Assembly (NCBI GenBank): GCA_030038365.1
Contig: JASHPA010000071.1
Coordinates: 1 to 34,099 of the forward strand
DNA: 34,099 nucleotides
Source: Nitrososphaerales archaeon
GTDB lineage: Archaea; Thermoproteota; Nitrososphaeria; Nitrososphaerales; Gagatemarchaeaceae
Reading direction: 5' to 3'
Shown here: positions 7,664 through 14,437 of the stretch, piece by piece
Position numbering within the stretch: position 1 is the stretch's first letter
How the letters are laid out: every line of letters starts with the position of its first letter
Program-made: the position numbers and the translations under genes
The notes under the pieces: generated by a model
What the model was told of the DNA's origin: nothing
What the model saw: the letters and a program-made list of their open reading frames with translations, nothing else
The model's database searches: none

Positions 7664-7673
7664 TCTTTATATC
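7664..7673 (+). promoter_or_regulatory. TATA-like box of the cytochrome oxidase operon
   Basis: TCTTTATATC, centred about 33 bases before ATG 7702, in an AT-rich patch (CAATCTTTATATCGAATATT). It predicts a leader of only a few bases. No other strong box is seen within the five-gene operon. Confidence 0.6.
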
Positions 7674-7701
7674 GAATATTCGCGGCGGCTCGTGTGCTCT
7701 A

Positions 7702-8739
7702 ATGTTAGCGCTCGTGCAGTACGTAGAAGCTCCGACGACGCTGATTTGGTGGACGCTTCTGAAGTACTATCTGTTCCTCGGGTTTGCAGCGGGAACCATC
7801 GTCACCGTATGGATGCTCTATAACATTACCAGGTACAGGGAAAGGAAAAACGTCAAGGAGGCTCCAAACTACCATCACGAGGAGGAGAGCGGCTGGGGCA
7901 ACTGGAAGTCTGTGGTCCTGACTCTCATGGTCACAGGTTCAGTGCTTGCGTTCGTCGAGTACGAGACTTTCGCCTCTACTGGTCTCATCGTGCCTCCGAA
8001 CACAACCGGAGACCCAGTCTACATCAACGTGACAGGACAGCAGTTCATCTGGACGTTCACGTACCCTAATGGGGCGGTGTCAGGTGGGCCAAACGGTAGT
8101 CTCGTCGTCCCCGTCAATACCATTGTGATACTTAACATAACCTCTATCGACGTCGATCATTCGTTCTCTATAGATTCTCTGAACGTTGCCAAAGACGCAC
8201 TGCCGGGTGTGCACAACTTCCTGTGGTTCAATGCGACGCAGGTGGGTTTCTTCAAGGACGACATACGCTGCAAGGAGCTCTGCGGCGTCGGACATTGGGA
8301 CATGATAGACAATCTGAACGTGACCACCATGGCTGGCTACGAGCAGTTCTTGGCCGCCAACGGTCCGAGTACCAACACTGGGACTGCATCGACCAGCGTA
8401 AGCACGGCTCCGAATACGGTCACTGTTATCATGCCCCAGGGCGTCGGGAGTGATCAGAGCCTGAACTTCCAGCCCTCTTCGATCCATGTTACGATTGGAG
8501 TCAATAACACGATCACCTTCAAGGACCAGGACAACACTGCTCCCCACAATGTGTGGTTTACGAGCGTCCCCTCGGGAGCTGCCAACCCCAACTCCGCTGC
8601 CGGACAGACGTCCTTCTACCAGCTTACCAATGGTGACAGCGTCACCTACACATTGACGACGCCCGGCACATATGACTTTGAATGCCAGTTCCACAGCACC
8701 TGGATGCAAGGTACGATAACCGTAACGGGAAGCGGGTGA
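7702..8739 (+). CDS. coxB: Cytochrome c oxidase subunit II (CuA) fused to a C-terminal blue-copper domain
   Basis: Accepts electrons for the haem-copper oxidase on the outer face of the membrane. Two N-terminal membrane helices (about residues 18-40 and 70-88) are followed by the CuA cupredoxin with all ligands: H153 (DVDHSF), C190, E192, C194, H198 and M201 in CKELCGVGHWDM. The aromatic strand QFIWTFTYP is also present. After a Thr/Ser-rich linker (about 215-235) comes a second, plastocyanin-like domain with type I copper ligands H282 (APHNVW), C328, H331 and M335 (CQFHSTWM). The extra domain could act as a tethered donor to CuA in place of cytochrome c; this is inference. First gene of the oxidase operon, six bases before coxA. 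Confidence 0.93.
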   Translation: MLALVQYVEAPTTLIWWTLLKYYLFLGFAAGTIVTVWMLYNITRYRERKNVKEAPNYHHEEESGWGNWKSVVLTLMVTGSVLAFVEYETFASTGLIVPPNTTGDPVYINVTGQQFIWTFTYPNGAVSGGPNGSLVVPVNTIVILNITSIDVDHSFSIDSLNVAKDALPGVHNFLWFNATQVGFFKDDIRCKELCGVGHWDMIDNLNVTTMAGYEQFLAANGPSTNTGTASTSVSTAPNTVTVIMPQGVGSDQSLNFQPSSIHVTIGVNNTITFKDQDNTAPHNVWFTSVPSGAANPNSAAGQTSFYQLTNGDSVTYTLTTPGTYDFECQFHSTWMQGTITVTGSG

Positions 8740-8745
8740 TAACAA

Positions 8746-11121
8746 GTGGACCCTTGGCTTAAGCGCTGGCTCTTCTCGACGAATCACAAGGACATAGGCA
8801 TACTCTACTTCTGTAGCGCCCTCTACTTCGGGTTCATAGGCGCACTTCTTGCCGTCTTCATGAGGGTGCAGCTCTCAGTCCCCCTGAACGACTTCCTAGG
8901 TGCCAGCGCGTACGACCAGGCGGTCACCCTCCATGGCCTGATCATGATTCTCTGGTTCCTCTCACCGCTTGCGATTGCCTTCATGAACTACATCATGCCT
9001 CTGCAGATAGGCGCGAAAGATATGGCCATGCCAAGGCTCAATGCCTTCGGTTACTGGCTCTTCGTCTTCGGCGGAATCACCGCGACGCTTGGCTTCTTCC
9101 TGCCAGGAGGCAACGCTCAGGGAGGCTGGACGACCTATGTCCCTCTCTCCACCACCTACACTCCAGGACCTGGACCAACACTCGCCTTCCTCGGACTGAT
9201 CATGCTGGTCGTCTCCATAACCATCGGCAGCGTCAATATCCTGCTCACGATCGCGTACATGCGCGCACCGGGCATCACCTGGAGGAAGGTGCCCATGTTC
9301 ACCTGGTTCGTCCTCTTCACGATACTGCAGATGCTCTTTTCGTTCCCCTCTCTGCTCGGAGGTCTTCTAATGCTTGTCTCGGACAGAGTCCTAGGCACCG
9401 TCATCTTCTCTCTGCCGGTCTCGCAGGGGGTTGCCGCAGGAGGAGCAATACTCTGGGACGACATATTCTGGTTCTTCGGCCACCCTGAGGTCTACGTCGT
9501 GCTCTTGCCTGGTTTCGGCATGATCACGGAGATACTCCCGGTCTTCTCCGGGCGCCCGCTCGCCGAGAGAAACATCATCCTTGCCGTGACCGGTGCGGTT
9601 GTCGTGCCGCTCAGCTACCTCGTGTGGGAGCACCACATGTTCATCACCGGAGTGAGTCTCACAGAGGATGAGGCGTTTAGCGTCGCTACGCTGCTCATCT
9701 CTCTGCCTTTCGACGTCATCATACTTGCGTTCGTCAAATCCCTAGGAAGAGCGACCATCAAGCTCTCGGTGCCGATGCTATTCGCGATAGGCTCGATCAT
9801 CCTCTTCATCATAGGAGGGATCACTGGTGTCTTCCTCTCGTCATTCGTCCTGGACGTTGTGTTCAGAGGCACATACTTCGTCGTAGCGCACTTCCATTAC
9901 GTGATGGTCGGTGCCGCGATCTTCGCGCTCTTCGGAGGGATCTACTACTATCTGCCAAAGATGACGGGCAGGATGTGGAACGAACCGGTGGCTATGGCCC
10001 ACTTCATCATCTCGTTCATCGGGTTCAACATTCTCTACTTCCCGATGTTCTTCCTGTATGAGATGCCTAGGCGCATCTACACCTATCAGTCTATTCCTCT
10101 CTGGAACGAGATGAACTTCATTGCCACGATAGGTGCCTACATCTTTGCAGGAGCGCAGGTACTGCTCGTCATTAACCTGGTCTACACAGTCAGGAGCGGA
10201 AAGATCTCGCCACCCAACCCGTGGGGCGCGACGGGGCTCGAATGGACTCCGAACATTATGGGTGCCTCCAGCGCGCCCTCGTTGCCAGCGACAGGAGGGC
10301 ACGATGACACGTCGCACGGAGAGCATGGGGGAGGTTATGGCGGCCACGAGGAGCACTACAGCGAGCGGCCCATCCAGCTCGCCGGCGGCCTGATGGTCAC
10401 GCTGTTTGGACTTAGTCTGCTAACGACCTTCCAGCGCTCATCCGTGCTGATAATGCTGGCTGGTTTCGTCCTGATAGCCTATGCACTGATACAGTGGGGC
10501 GCGGACGACACCAAGGACAGGTTCAAGTTCGACGAGGGCGTCACCGAGAAGTGGCCGTTCGTGAATATCCCGAAGCTTCGGCTAGGGATGTGGGTGTTCA
10601 TCTCTTCGGACATCATCGTCTTCGGCGCTATCCTGGCATCTGACATCTACCTTAGGGTCAACTCGCCGGTGGCGTGGCCACTCCCAGGAACGATCCACGA
10701 CATAACTCTCGGGCTGGTTGCCACGATAATTCTGCTGACGAGCGGCCTGACAGCGGTCCTGGCGCTGGAGTCGGCGAAAGAGGGCAAGACCAGGTCTCTG
10801 ATTAACTACCTCTGGGCGACCTTCGCGCTGGGTGCCGCGTTCATCCTCTTGCACGTCTACGAGTGGTATGGATACTTCACGAAAGCCAACCCGTTCGTCC
10901 CGTGGGGTGGCACGCTTCCGGAGAGCACCTATTTCTTCACGGTAGGGCTCCACGCCGCGCACGTCTCGACAGGCTTGGGGGTCATGATATACCTCATCAA
11001 CAAGGCGAGGAAGGGAGGGTTCTCCAAGGGCAACATCACCGGAGTCGAGAACTTTGCGATCTACTGGGCTTTCGTCGACCTGGTCTGGGTGTTCGTCTTC
11101 CCGCTCTTCTATCTCATATAG
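8746..11121 (+). CDS. coxA: Cytochrome c oxidase subunit I/III fusion, haem-copper oxidase of the A type
   Basis: Reduces O2 to water and pumps protons. Residues about 1-500 are subunit I: low-spin haem ligands H63 and H384, CuB ligands H246 (in GHPEVY with E248 and Y250), H296 and H297, and high-spin haem ligand H382 (HFH motif). GHPEVY places it with A1-type oxidases. DMAMPRLN marks the D-channel entrance. Around residues 515-538 is a His/Gly-rich linker with about eight His. Residues about 595-791 are subunit III (VGLHAAHVSTG, then YWAFVDLVW). By eye, the K-channel region reads TIKLSVPML, with Ser where KTPML has Lys. The GTG start is just downstream of the coxB stop. Subunit I/III fusions are known in other prokaryotes. 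Confidence 0.95.
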   Translation: MDPWLKRWLFSTNHKDIGILYFCSALYFGFIGALLAVFMRVQLSVPLNDFLGASAYDQAVTLHGLIMILWFLSPLAIAFMNYIMPLQIGAKDMAMPRLNAFGYWLFVFGGITATLGFFLPGGNAQGGWTTYVPLSTTYTPGPGPTLAFLGLIMLVVSITIGSVNILLTIAYMRAPGITWRKVPMFTWFVLFTILQMLFSFPSLLGGLLMLVSDRVLGTVIFSLPVSQGVAAGGAILWDDIFWFFGHPEVYVVLLPGFGMITEILPVFSGRPLAERNIILAVTGAVVVPLSYLVWEHHMFITGVSLTEDEAFSVATLLISLPFDVIILAFVKSLGRATIKLSVPMLFAIGSIILFIIGGITGVFLSSFVLDVVFRGTYFVVAHFHYVMVGAAIFALFGGIYYYLPKMTGRMWNEPVAMAHFIISFIGFNILYFPMFFLYEMPRRIYTYQSIPLWNEMNFIATIGAYIFAGAQVLLVINLVYTVRSGKISPPNPWGATGLEWTPNIMGASSAPSLPATGGHDDTSHGEHGGGYGGHEEHYSERPIQLAGGLMVTLFGLSLLTTFQRSSVLIMLAGFVLIAYALIQWGADDTKDRFKFDEGVTEKWPFVNIPKLRLGMWVFISSDIIVFGAILASDIYLRVNSPVAWPLPGTIHDITLGLVATIILLTSGLTAVLALESAKEGKTRSLINYLWATFALGAAFILLHVYEWYGYFTKANPFVPWGGTLPESTYFFTVGLHAAHVSTGLGVMIYLINKARKGGFSKGNITGVENFAIYWAFVDLVWVFVFPLFYLI

Positions 11122-11129
11122 GTGTGACG

Positions 11130-11396
11130 ATGAAACTAGTTACTACCGTGGGCGTCTGGCTGTACATGGTGGCCGCGGCCGTGCTAGAGGTCTTCGTCTC
11201 GAAGGCGGACCCAGGCAACATCAACGCAGACATCGTGATCGGGCTCGTAGCGTCGGCGAGCGCCGTGATTACCGCCCTCTTCTCAATGAACATCCGCTCG
11301 GAGACGACTGCAGTCAAGTATCTCTTCCTGATACCGGTCCTCCTTGTCGCCGTTCTGATCATCACACTCGTCCTGTCGTTCCCGGTGATATCCTAG
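11130..11396 (+). CDS. Cytochrome oxidase subunit IV-like small membrane protein
   Basis: 88 residues with three hydrophobic helices (about 4-22, 29-50 and 60-85) and almost no soluble part. The size, three-helix topology and position right after the subunit I/III gene (8 bases) match prokaryotic subunit IV/CyoD-like assembly or stabilising subunits. This is position-based inference because no signature residues exist. ATG 11130 is chosen; GTG 11124 in the same frame would add two residues. It is followed after one base by the cupredoxin gene, so co-translation within the operon is likely. Confidence 0.65.
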   Translation: MKLVTTVGVWLYMVAAAVLEVFVSKADPGNINADIVIGLVASASAVITALFSMNIRSETTAVKYLFLIPVLLVAVLIITLVLSFPVIS

Positions 11397-11397
11397 A

Positions 11398-11904
11398 ATG
11401 AAATTGTCGGAAGAACACGGACACGACCCCAAGATGGGCGGCGGCGCCAAGGCCGCGGTTGGTATCGTGGTGATCGTCGCGATAGTTATCCCGATACTGC
11501 TCGGTTATGTGCTTGTGCATGGCAGCCTTCTCCCGGTGAGCCAAAACACCGGAACGGGCACCGCGACAGGCACCGGGACGTCTTCGACCCCGACCGTAAT
11601 CATGCCGCAGGGCGTCGGGAACGACCAGAGCCTGAACTTCCAGCCATCCACGATTCGTCTCGTGATCGGTACCAACAACACGATCGAGTTTATGGACGAG
11701 GATAACACCGCACCTCACAACGTATGGTTCACCAGCATCCCGTCGGGCGCGACCAATCCCAACACAGCCGCGTCGCAGGCCTCGTTCTACCAGCTGCACC
11801 AGGGCGACAGCGTGACATACACGCTGACCGTCCCAGGCACCTATGACTTTGAATGCCAGTTCCACAGCACCTGGATGCAGGGCACCATAACCGTGACTAG
11901 CTAA
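11398..11904 (+). CDS. Membrane-anchored plastocyanin-like blue copper protein
   Basis: Small extracellular electron carrier, a probable donor to the oxidase. A short His-containing head is followed by one membrane helix (about residues 20-42), a Thr/Gly-rich linker, and a cupredoxin domain with type I copper ligands H107 (APHNVW), C153, H156 and M160 (CQFHSTWM). The domain is nearly identical in sequence to the one fused to subunit II in the same operon, including a 38-base stretch without mismatch, so the two arose by recent duplication or are kept alike by gene conversion. Begins one base after the previous stop. Type I copper binding is well supported; its partner is inferred from the operon. 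Confidence 0.88.
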   Translation: MKLSEEHGHDPKMGGGAKAAVGIVVIVAIVIPILLGYVLVHGSLLPVSQNTGTGTATGTGTSSTPTVIMPQGVGNDQSLNFQPSTIRLVIGTNNTIEFMDEDNTAPHNVWFTSIPSGATNPNTAASQASFYQLHQGDSVTYTLTVPGTYDFECQFHSTWMQGTITVTS

Positions 11905-11939
11905 GCGAACAGCGTAAATCCAACGCAAAGTCAGCGAGA

Positions 11940-12437
11940 GTGTTGAGGAGAACGGCAAGCCGGCGTTTTATGCCCCTGCTCTTCGTCAGGGCGGCTGACG
12001 GGACGGTCAAACCCAAAAAAAGGAGCAGGACGTTGTCGATCTCCAGCATCATCATCCTCGCCCTGGCTGCAGTTGCGGCGGTGGCTTACTACGTAGGCAC
12101 CCCACCCACGCCTCCGTCGGTGGAGGCGACCCAATACCCGTGCGCCGCTGGAGACCCCCAGATTGTCATCCCGCAAGCCGTTGGTACGGCGTTCCTAGTT
12201 CCGAAGTTGACGGTCGTCGTCGGTGTCAACAACACCGTCGGCTGGGACGACCAGGACACCACATACACGCACGTCGTATCCTCCGAGTCGGTGCCTCCAG
12301 GCAGCGACTACTGGGACTTTAACATGACGGCCGGCCAAAGCGACTGCGTGAAACTTACCGTCCCGGGCAGCTATGGCTACGAGATCGGCTTCTCTCCCAT
12401 CACCTACTTCGGACAGATCACCGTCAAGGCGTCGTAG
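11940..12437 (+). CDS. Degenerate cupredoxin-like membrane-anchored protein lacking copper ligands
   Basis: 165 residues: a basic head (KPKKRSR), one membrane helix (about residues 33-52), then a cupredoxin-like domain that aligns along its length with the two blue-copper domains upstream (VIPQAVGT, VGVNNTV, DQDTTYTH, VPGSYGYEIGF, ITV). One His is kept near the first ligand position, but the Cys-x2-His-x3-Met ligand loop is replaced by EIGFSPITYFGQ, so type I copper cannot bind in the usual way. Two other Cys (in YPC and SDC) could form a disulfide. GTG 11940, TTG 11943 and ATG 11970 are possible starts. A weak TATA-like GTAAATCC near 11915 might allow separate expression. It may be a structural or copper-free oxidase accessory; this is inference. 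Confidence 0.75.
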   Translation: MLRRTASRRFMPLLFVRAADGTVKPKKRSRTLSISSIIILALAAVAAVAYYVGTPPTPPSVEATQYPCAAGDPQIVIPQAVGTAFLVPKLTVVVGVNNTVGWDDQDTTYTHVVSSESVPPGSDYWDFNMTAGQSDCVKLTVPGSYGYEIGFSPITYFGQITVKAS

Positions 12438-12702
12438 GAAGTCGCGATAATTCTGATTATTCGTTTCTCGCCGAATTTGCCCAATCAGCGCGCTATCCCA
12501 CCCGTCAGCCCTTGGAATGCGTTCCGAATCTCCCTCCTTCTTGGATGCGTCTGAAGGAGGGAACGGCGGTTTCGTCGATAAAGGCGTGAATCAGAGACAA
12601 CGGGTCGAGCCTCCGAAGCGCGACTAGCCCGCGTGATTTTTCAGAGTTTGAAAAGGTCTCCGTTTTTCCCAAAAGCCCAGATTTTTCCCCTTTCACCGAG
12701 AG
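12438..12702. other. Intergenic region with a perfect hairpin and T-rich tracts
   Basis: About 265 bases with no plausible gene. It contains the 10-bp perfect inverted repeat at 12531-12562. Further on are several T-runs (GATTTTTC, CCGTTTTTCCC, GATTTTTCCCC; 12636-12690), which in archaea can stop transcription arriving from the oxidase operon. Confidence 0.5.
12531..12562. repeat. Inverted repeat / RNA hairpin
   Basis: TCCCTCCTTC and GAAGGAGGGA are perfectly complementary, separated by a 12-base loop. It lies about 94 bases downstream of the last cupredoxin gene and may be a transcript 3'-end structure or a protein-binding site. The arms contain Shine-Dalgarno-like GGAGG, but no start codon in good position follows. 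Confidence 0.6.
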
Positions 12703-12712
12703 CTTATATATC
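12703..12712 (+). promoter_or_regulatory. TATA-like box of the DUF5679 gene
   Basis: CTTATATATC is the strongest TATA-like match in this part of the window. Its centre is about 40 bases before GTG 12747, so a leader of about 14 bases is expected. Confidence 0.6.
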
Positions 12713-12746
12713 AATAATTACCTGTACTCAGCGAGGAAAAAAAGCG

Positions 12747-12896
12747 GTGGTCACCGGCTACTGCGTCTACGAGAAGAAGAAGAACAGGGAGATCAAGAAT
12801 CCAAAGCAGATCAAGCTCAAGAACGGCCGAGCTGCGATCAAGGGCACGTGCGGTTCTTGCGGAAAGCCAATATTCAGAATTGGTAAGCTGAAGTAA
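12747..12896 (+). CDS. DUF5679-like small zinc-ribbon protein
   Basis: 49 residues. MVTGYCVYEKKK, KNPKQIKLKNGR and GTCGSCGKPIFRIGKLK match my recollection of the DUF5679 family, found in archaea and some bacteria, of unknown function. One CxxC pair is present near the C-terminus, but near the N-terminus there is only a single Cys (YCVYE), so a full four-Cys zinc site is not visible. Lys-rich, so nucleic-acid or ribosome association is possible but speculative. GTG 12747 gives the expected family N-terminus. Followed by a pyrimidine/T-rich tract (12907-12922) that probably ends the transcript. Confidence 0.75.
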   Translation: MVTGYCVYEKKKNREIKNPKQIKLKNGRAAIKGTCGSCGKPIFRIGKLK

Positions 12897-12906
12897 TAAC
12901 GCTCTC

Positions 12907-12922
12907 CCTTCCTTCCTTTTTT
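12907..12922 (+). terminator. T-rich archaeal-type terminator after the DUF5679 gene
   Basis: CCCTTCCTTCCTTTTTTA begins about 10 bases after the stop codon. Six consecutive T after a pyrimidine tract is typical of archaeal intrinsic termination. Confidence 0.5.
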
Positions 12923-12935
12923 AGGCCAAGGAAGA

Positions 12936-12945
12936 ACTTATGACA
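12936..12945 (+). promoter_or_regulatory. TATA-like box of cysS
   Basis: AACTTATGAC (with ATAAAC just behind) is centred about 31 bases before TTG 12971. Confidence 0.4.
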
Positions 12946-12970
12946 TAAACAGGAGCAGGTCTGCTCGGGA

Positions 12971-14365
12971 TTGCTCCGCCTCTACAACAGTCTCGGCAGA
13001 ACCGTCGAGGAATTCAGACCAATCAAAGAGGGCGAAGTCCACATGTACACATGCGGGCCGACCGTGTGGAACTACGCGCACGTCGGAAACTTCCGCACCT
13101 TCACCTTTGAAGATGTCCTGCGCCGGTATCTGATCTACAAGGGTTACAAAGTCACGCAGGTCAAGAACCTTACTGACGTCGAGGACCGCATCATCAGGGG
13201 CATGAAGGAGACGGGTAAGAGTCTCAGGGATCTGACCGACTTCTACAGCGAGGCGTTCATGCGAGACATGGAAGCGCTCAACTTCAGCAAGGCAGAGTTC
13301 TATCCGCGGGCGACGCAGAACATCCCTGAAATGCTCGCGATGATAGACTCGCTCCTGCGCTCCGGCCGGGCGTACAGGGCAGAAGACGGTTCCATCTACT
13401 ACTCTATCAAGACCTTCCCGAGGTACGGCGAGCTCTCGGGCGTGAAGCCCGATGAGCTGAGGGAGGGAGCGCGCGTCGCGGCGGACCACTACGAGAAGAT
13501 GGGCGCGCATGACTTTGCGCTCTGGAAGGCCTGGGACCCGGACGATGGCGAGGTCTACTGGGAGACGGAGCTGGGCAAGGGGAGGCCAGGGTGGCACATC
13601 GAATGCTCTGCGATGTCCATCAAGTACCTCGGCCCGAGCTTCGACATACACACGGGCGGGAAGGACCTGAAGTTCCCGCACCACGAGAACGAGATCGCCC
13701 AGTCGGAGGCGGTGACCGGCAAGACCTTCGCGCGCTACTGGCTTCACGCCGAATTCCTCAACGTCGAGGGCGAGAAGATGGCCAAGTCGGCAGGTAACTT
13801 CGTGACGCTGAGAGAGCTCCTCGACAGGGGCTTCAACCCGAGGGCGATCCGCCTCTTTCTCATGGGTGCGCACTACCGGGAGGAACTCAACCTTACCGAC
13901 GAGTCCCTGGAGCAGGCGAAGAGGAATATCGACAGGATGGATGAGCTCGTCGATCGGCTGAAGCTCGTGAAAGGCGAGACGGACGACGAAGGCTCGGAGC
14001 TGATTACACGATTCCTAACCGAGTTTGAAGAAGCGATGGACGAAGACCTTAACGTCCCGCGGGCCCTTGCGTCCTACTACAGTTTCCAGAGGGCCATCAA
14101 CACAGCCATCGACGAGGGCGCCCTCTCGTCTTCGGGCGCCCGGGAGGCCGAAGCGGCGCTGAAGAAGGTGGACTCGGTGTTCGGGGTGATGAAGTTCGAG
14201 CAGGACTCGCTCGCCCCGGAACTGGCGGCACTCATCAAAGCGAGAGAAGAGGCCAGGGCCAGAGGCGACTATAGGAAAGCCGACGAGATAAGGGCGGAGT
14301 TGCGTACGAAGGGGATAGCTGTCCAGGACACCACTTCGGGTACGCAGTGGAAGCGAATTAGGTAA
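12971..14365 (+). CDS. cysS: Cysteinyl-tRNA synthetase
   Basis: Class I synthetase that charges tRNA-Cys. The 464-residue length is normal. The substrate zinc site is visible: C28 in MYTCGPT, C of WHIECS and the HHENE element. The HIGH motif is HVGN (residues 37-40) and KMSKS appears as KMAKS (269-273), followed by GNF. The C-terminal helical tRNA-binding part ends with a short basic tail. TTG 12971 is chosen as it gives the standard [15 protein letters not shown]-terminus just behind a TATA-like box. Its tRNA substrate gene is about 5.5 kb upstream, separated by the oxidase operon, so the two are not co-transcribed. Confidence 0.96.
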   Translation: MLRLYNSLGRTVEEFRPIKEGEVHMYTCGPTVWNYAHVGNFRTFTFEDVLRRYLIYKGYKVTQVKNLTDVEDRIIRGMKETGKSLRDLTDFYSEAFMRDMEALNFSKAEFYPRATQNIPEMLAMIDSLLRSGRAYRAEDGSIYYSIKTFPRYGELSGVKPDELREGARVAADHYEKMGAHDFALWKAWDPDDGEVYWETELGKGRPGWHIECSAMSIKYLGPSFDIHTGGKDLKFPHHENEIAQSEAVTGKTFARYWLHAEFLNVEGEKMAKSAGNFVTLRELLDRGFNPRAIRLFLMGAHYREELNLTDESLEQAKRNIDRMDELVDRLKLVKGETDDEGSELITRFLTEFEEAMDEDLNVPRALASYYSFQRAINTAIDEGALSSSGAREAEAALKKVDSVFGVMKFEQDSLAPELAALIKAREEARARGDYRKADEIRAELRTKGIAVQDTTSGTQWKRIR

Positions 14366-14437
14366 AGAACCGCTTAACCATCGCTCAACTAGGATGAATC
14401 CAGCTGCATTAGTTCTGCAGAAGGGAGTGATTCCCCG

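Noticed and set aside
7349-14365. Functional linkage of tRNA-Cys and cysS
   Set aside because: They lie on opposite strands, 5.5 kb apart, separated by the oxidase operon, each with its own promoter; probably coincidence.
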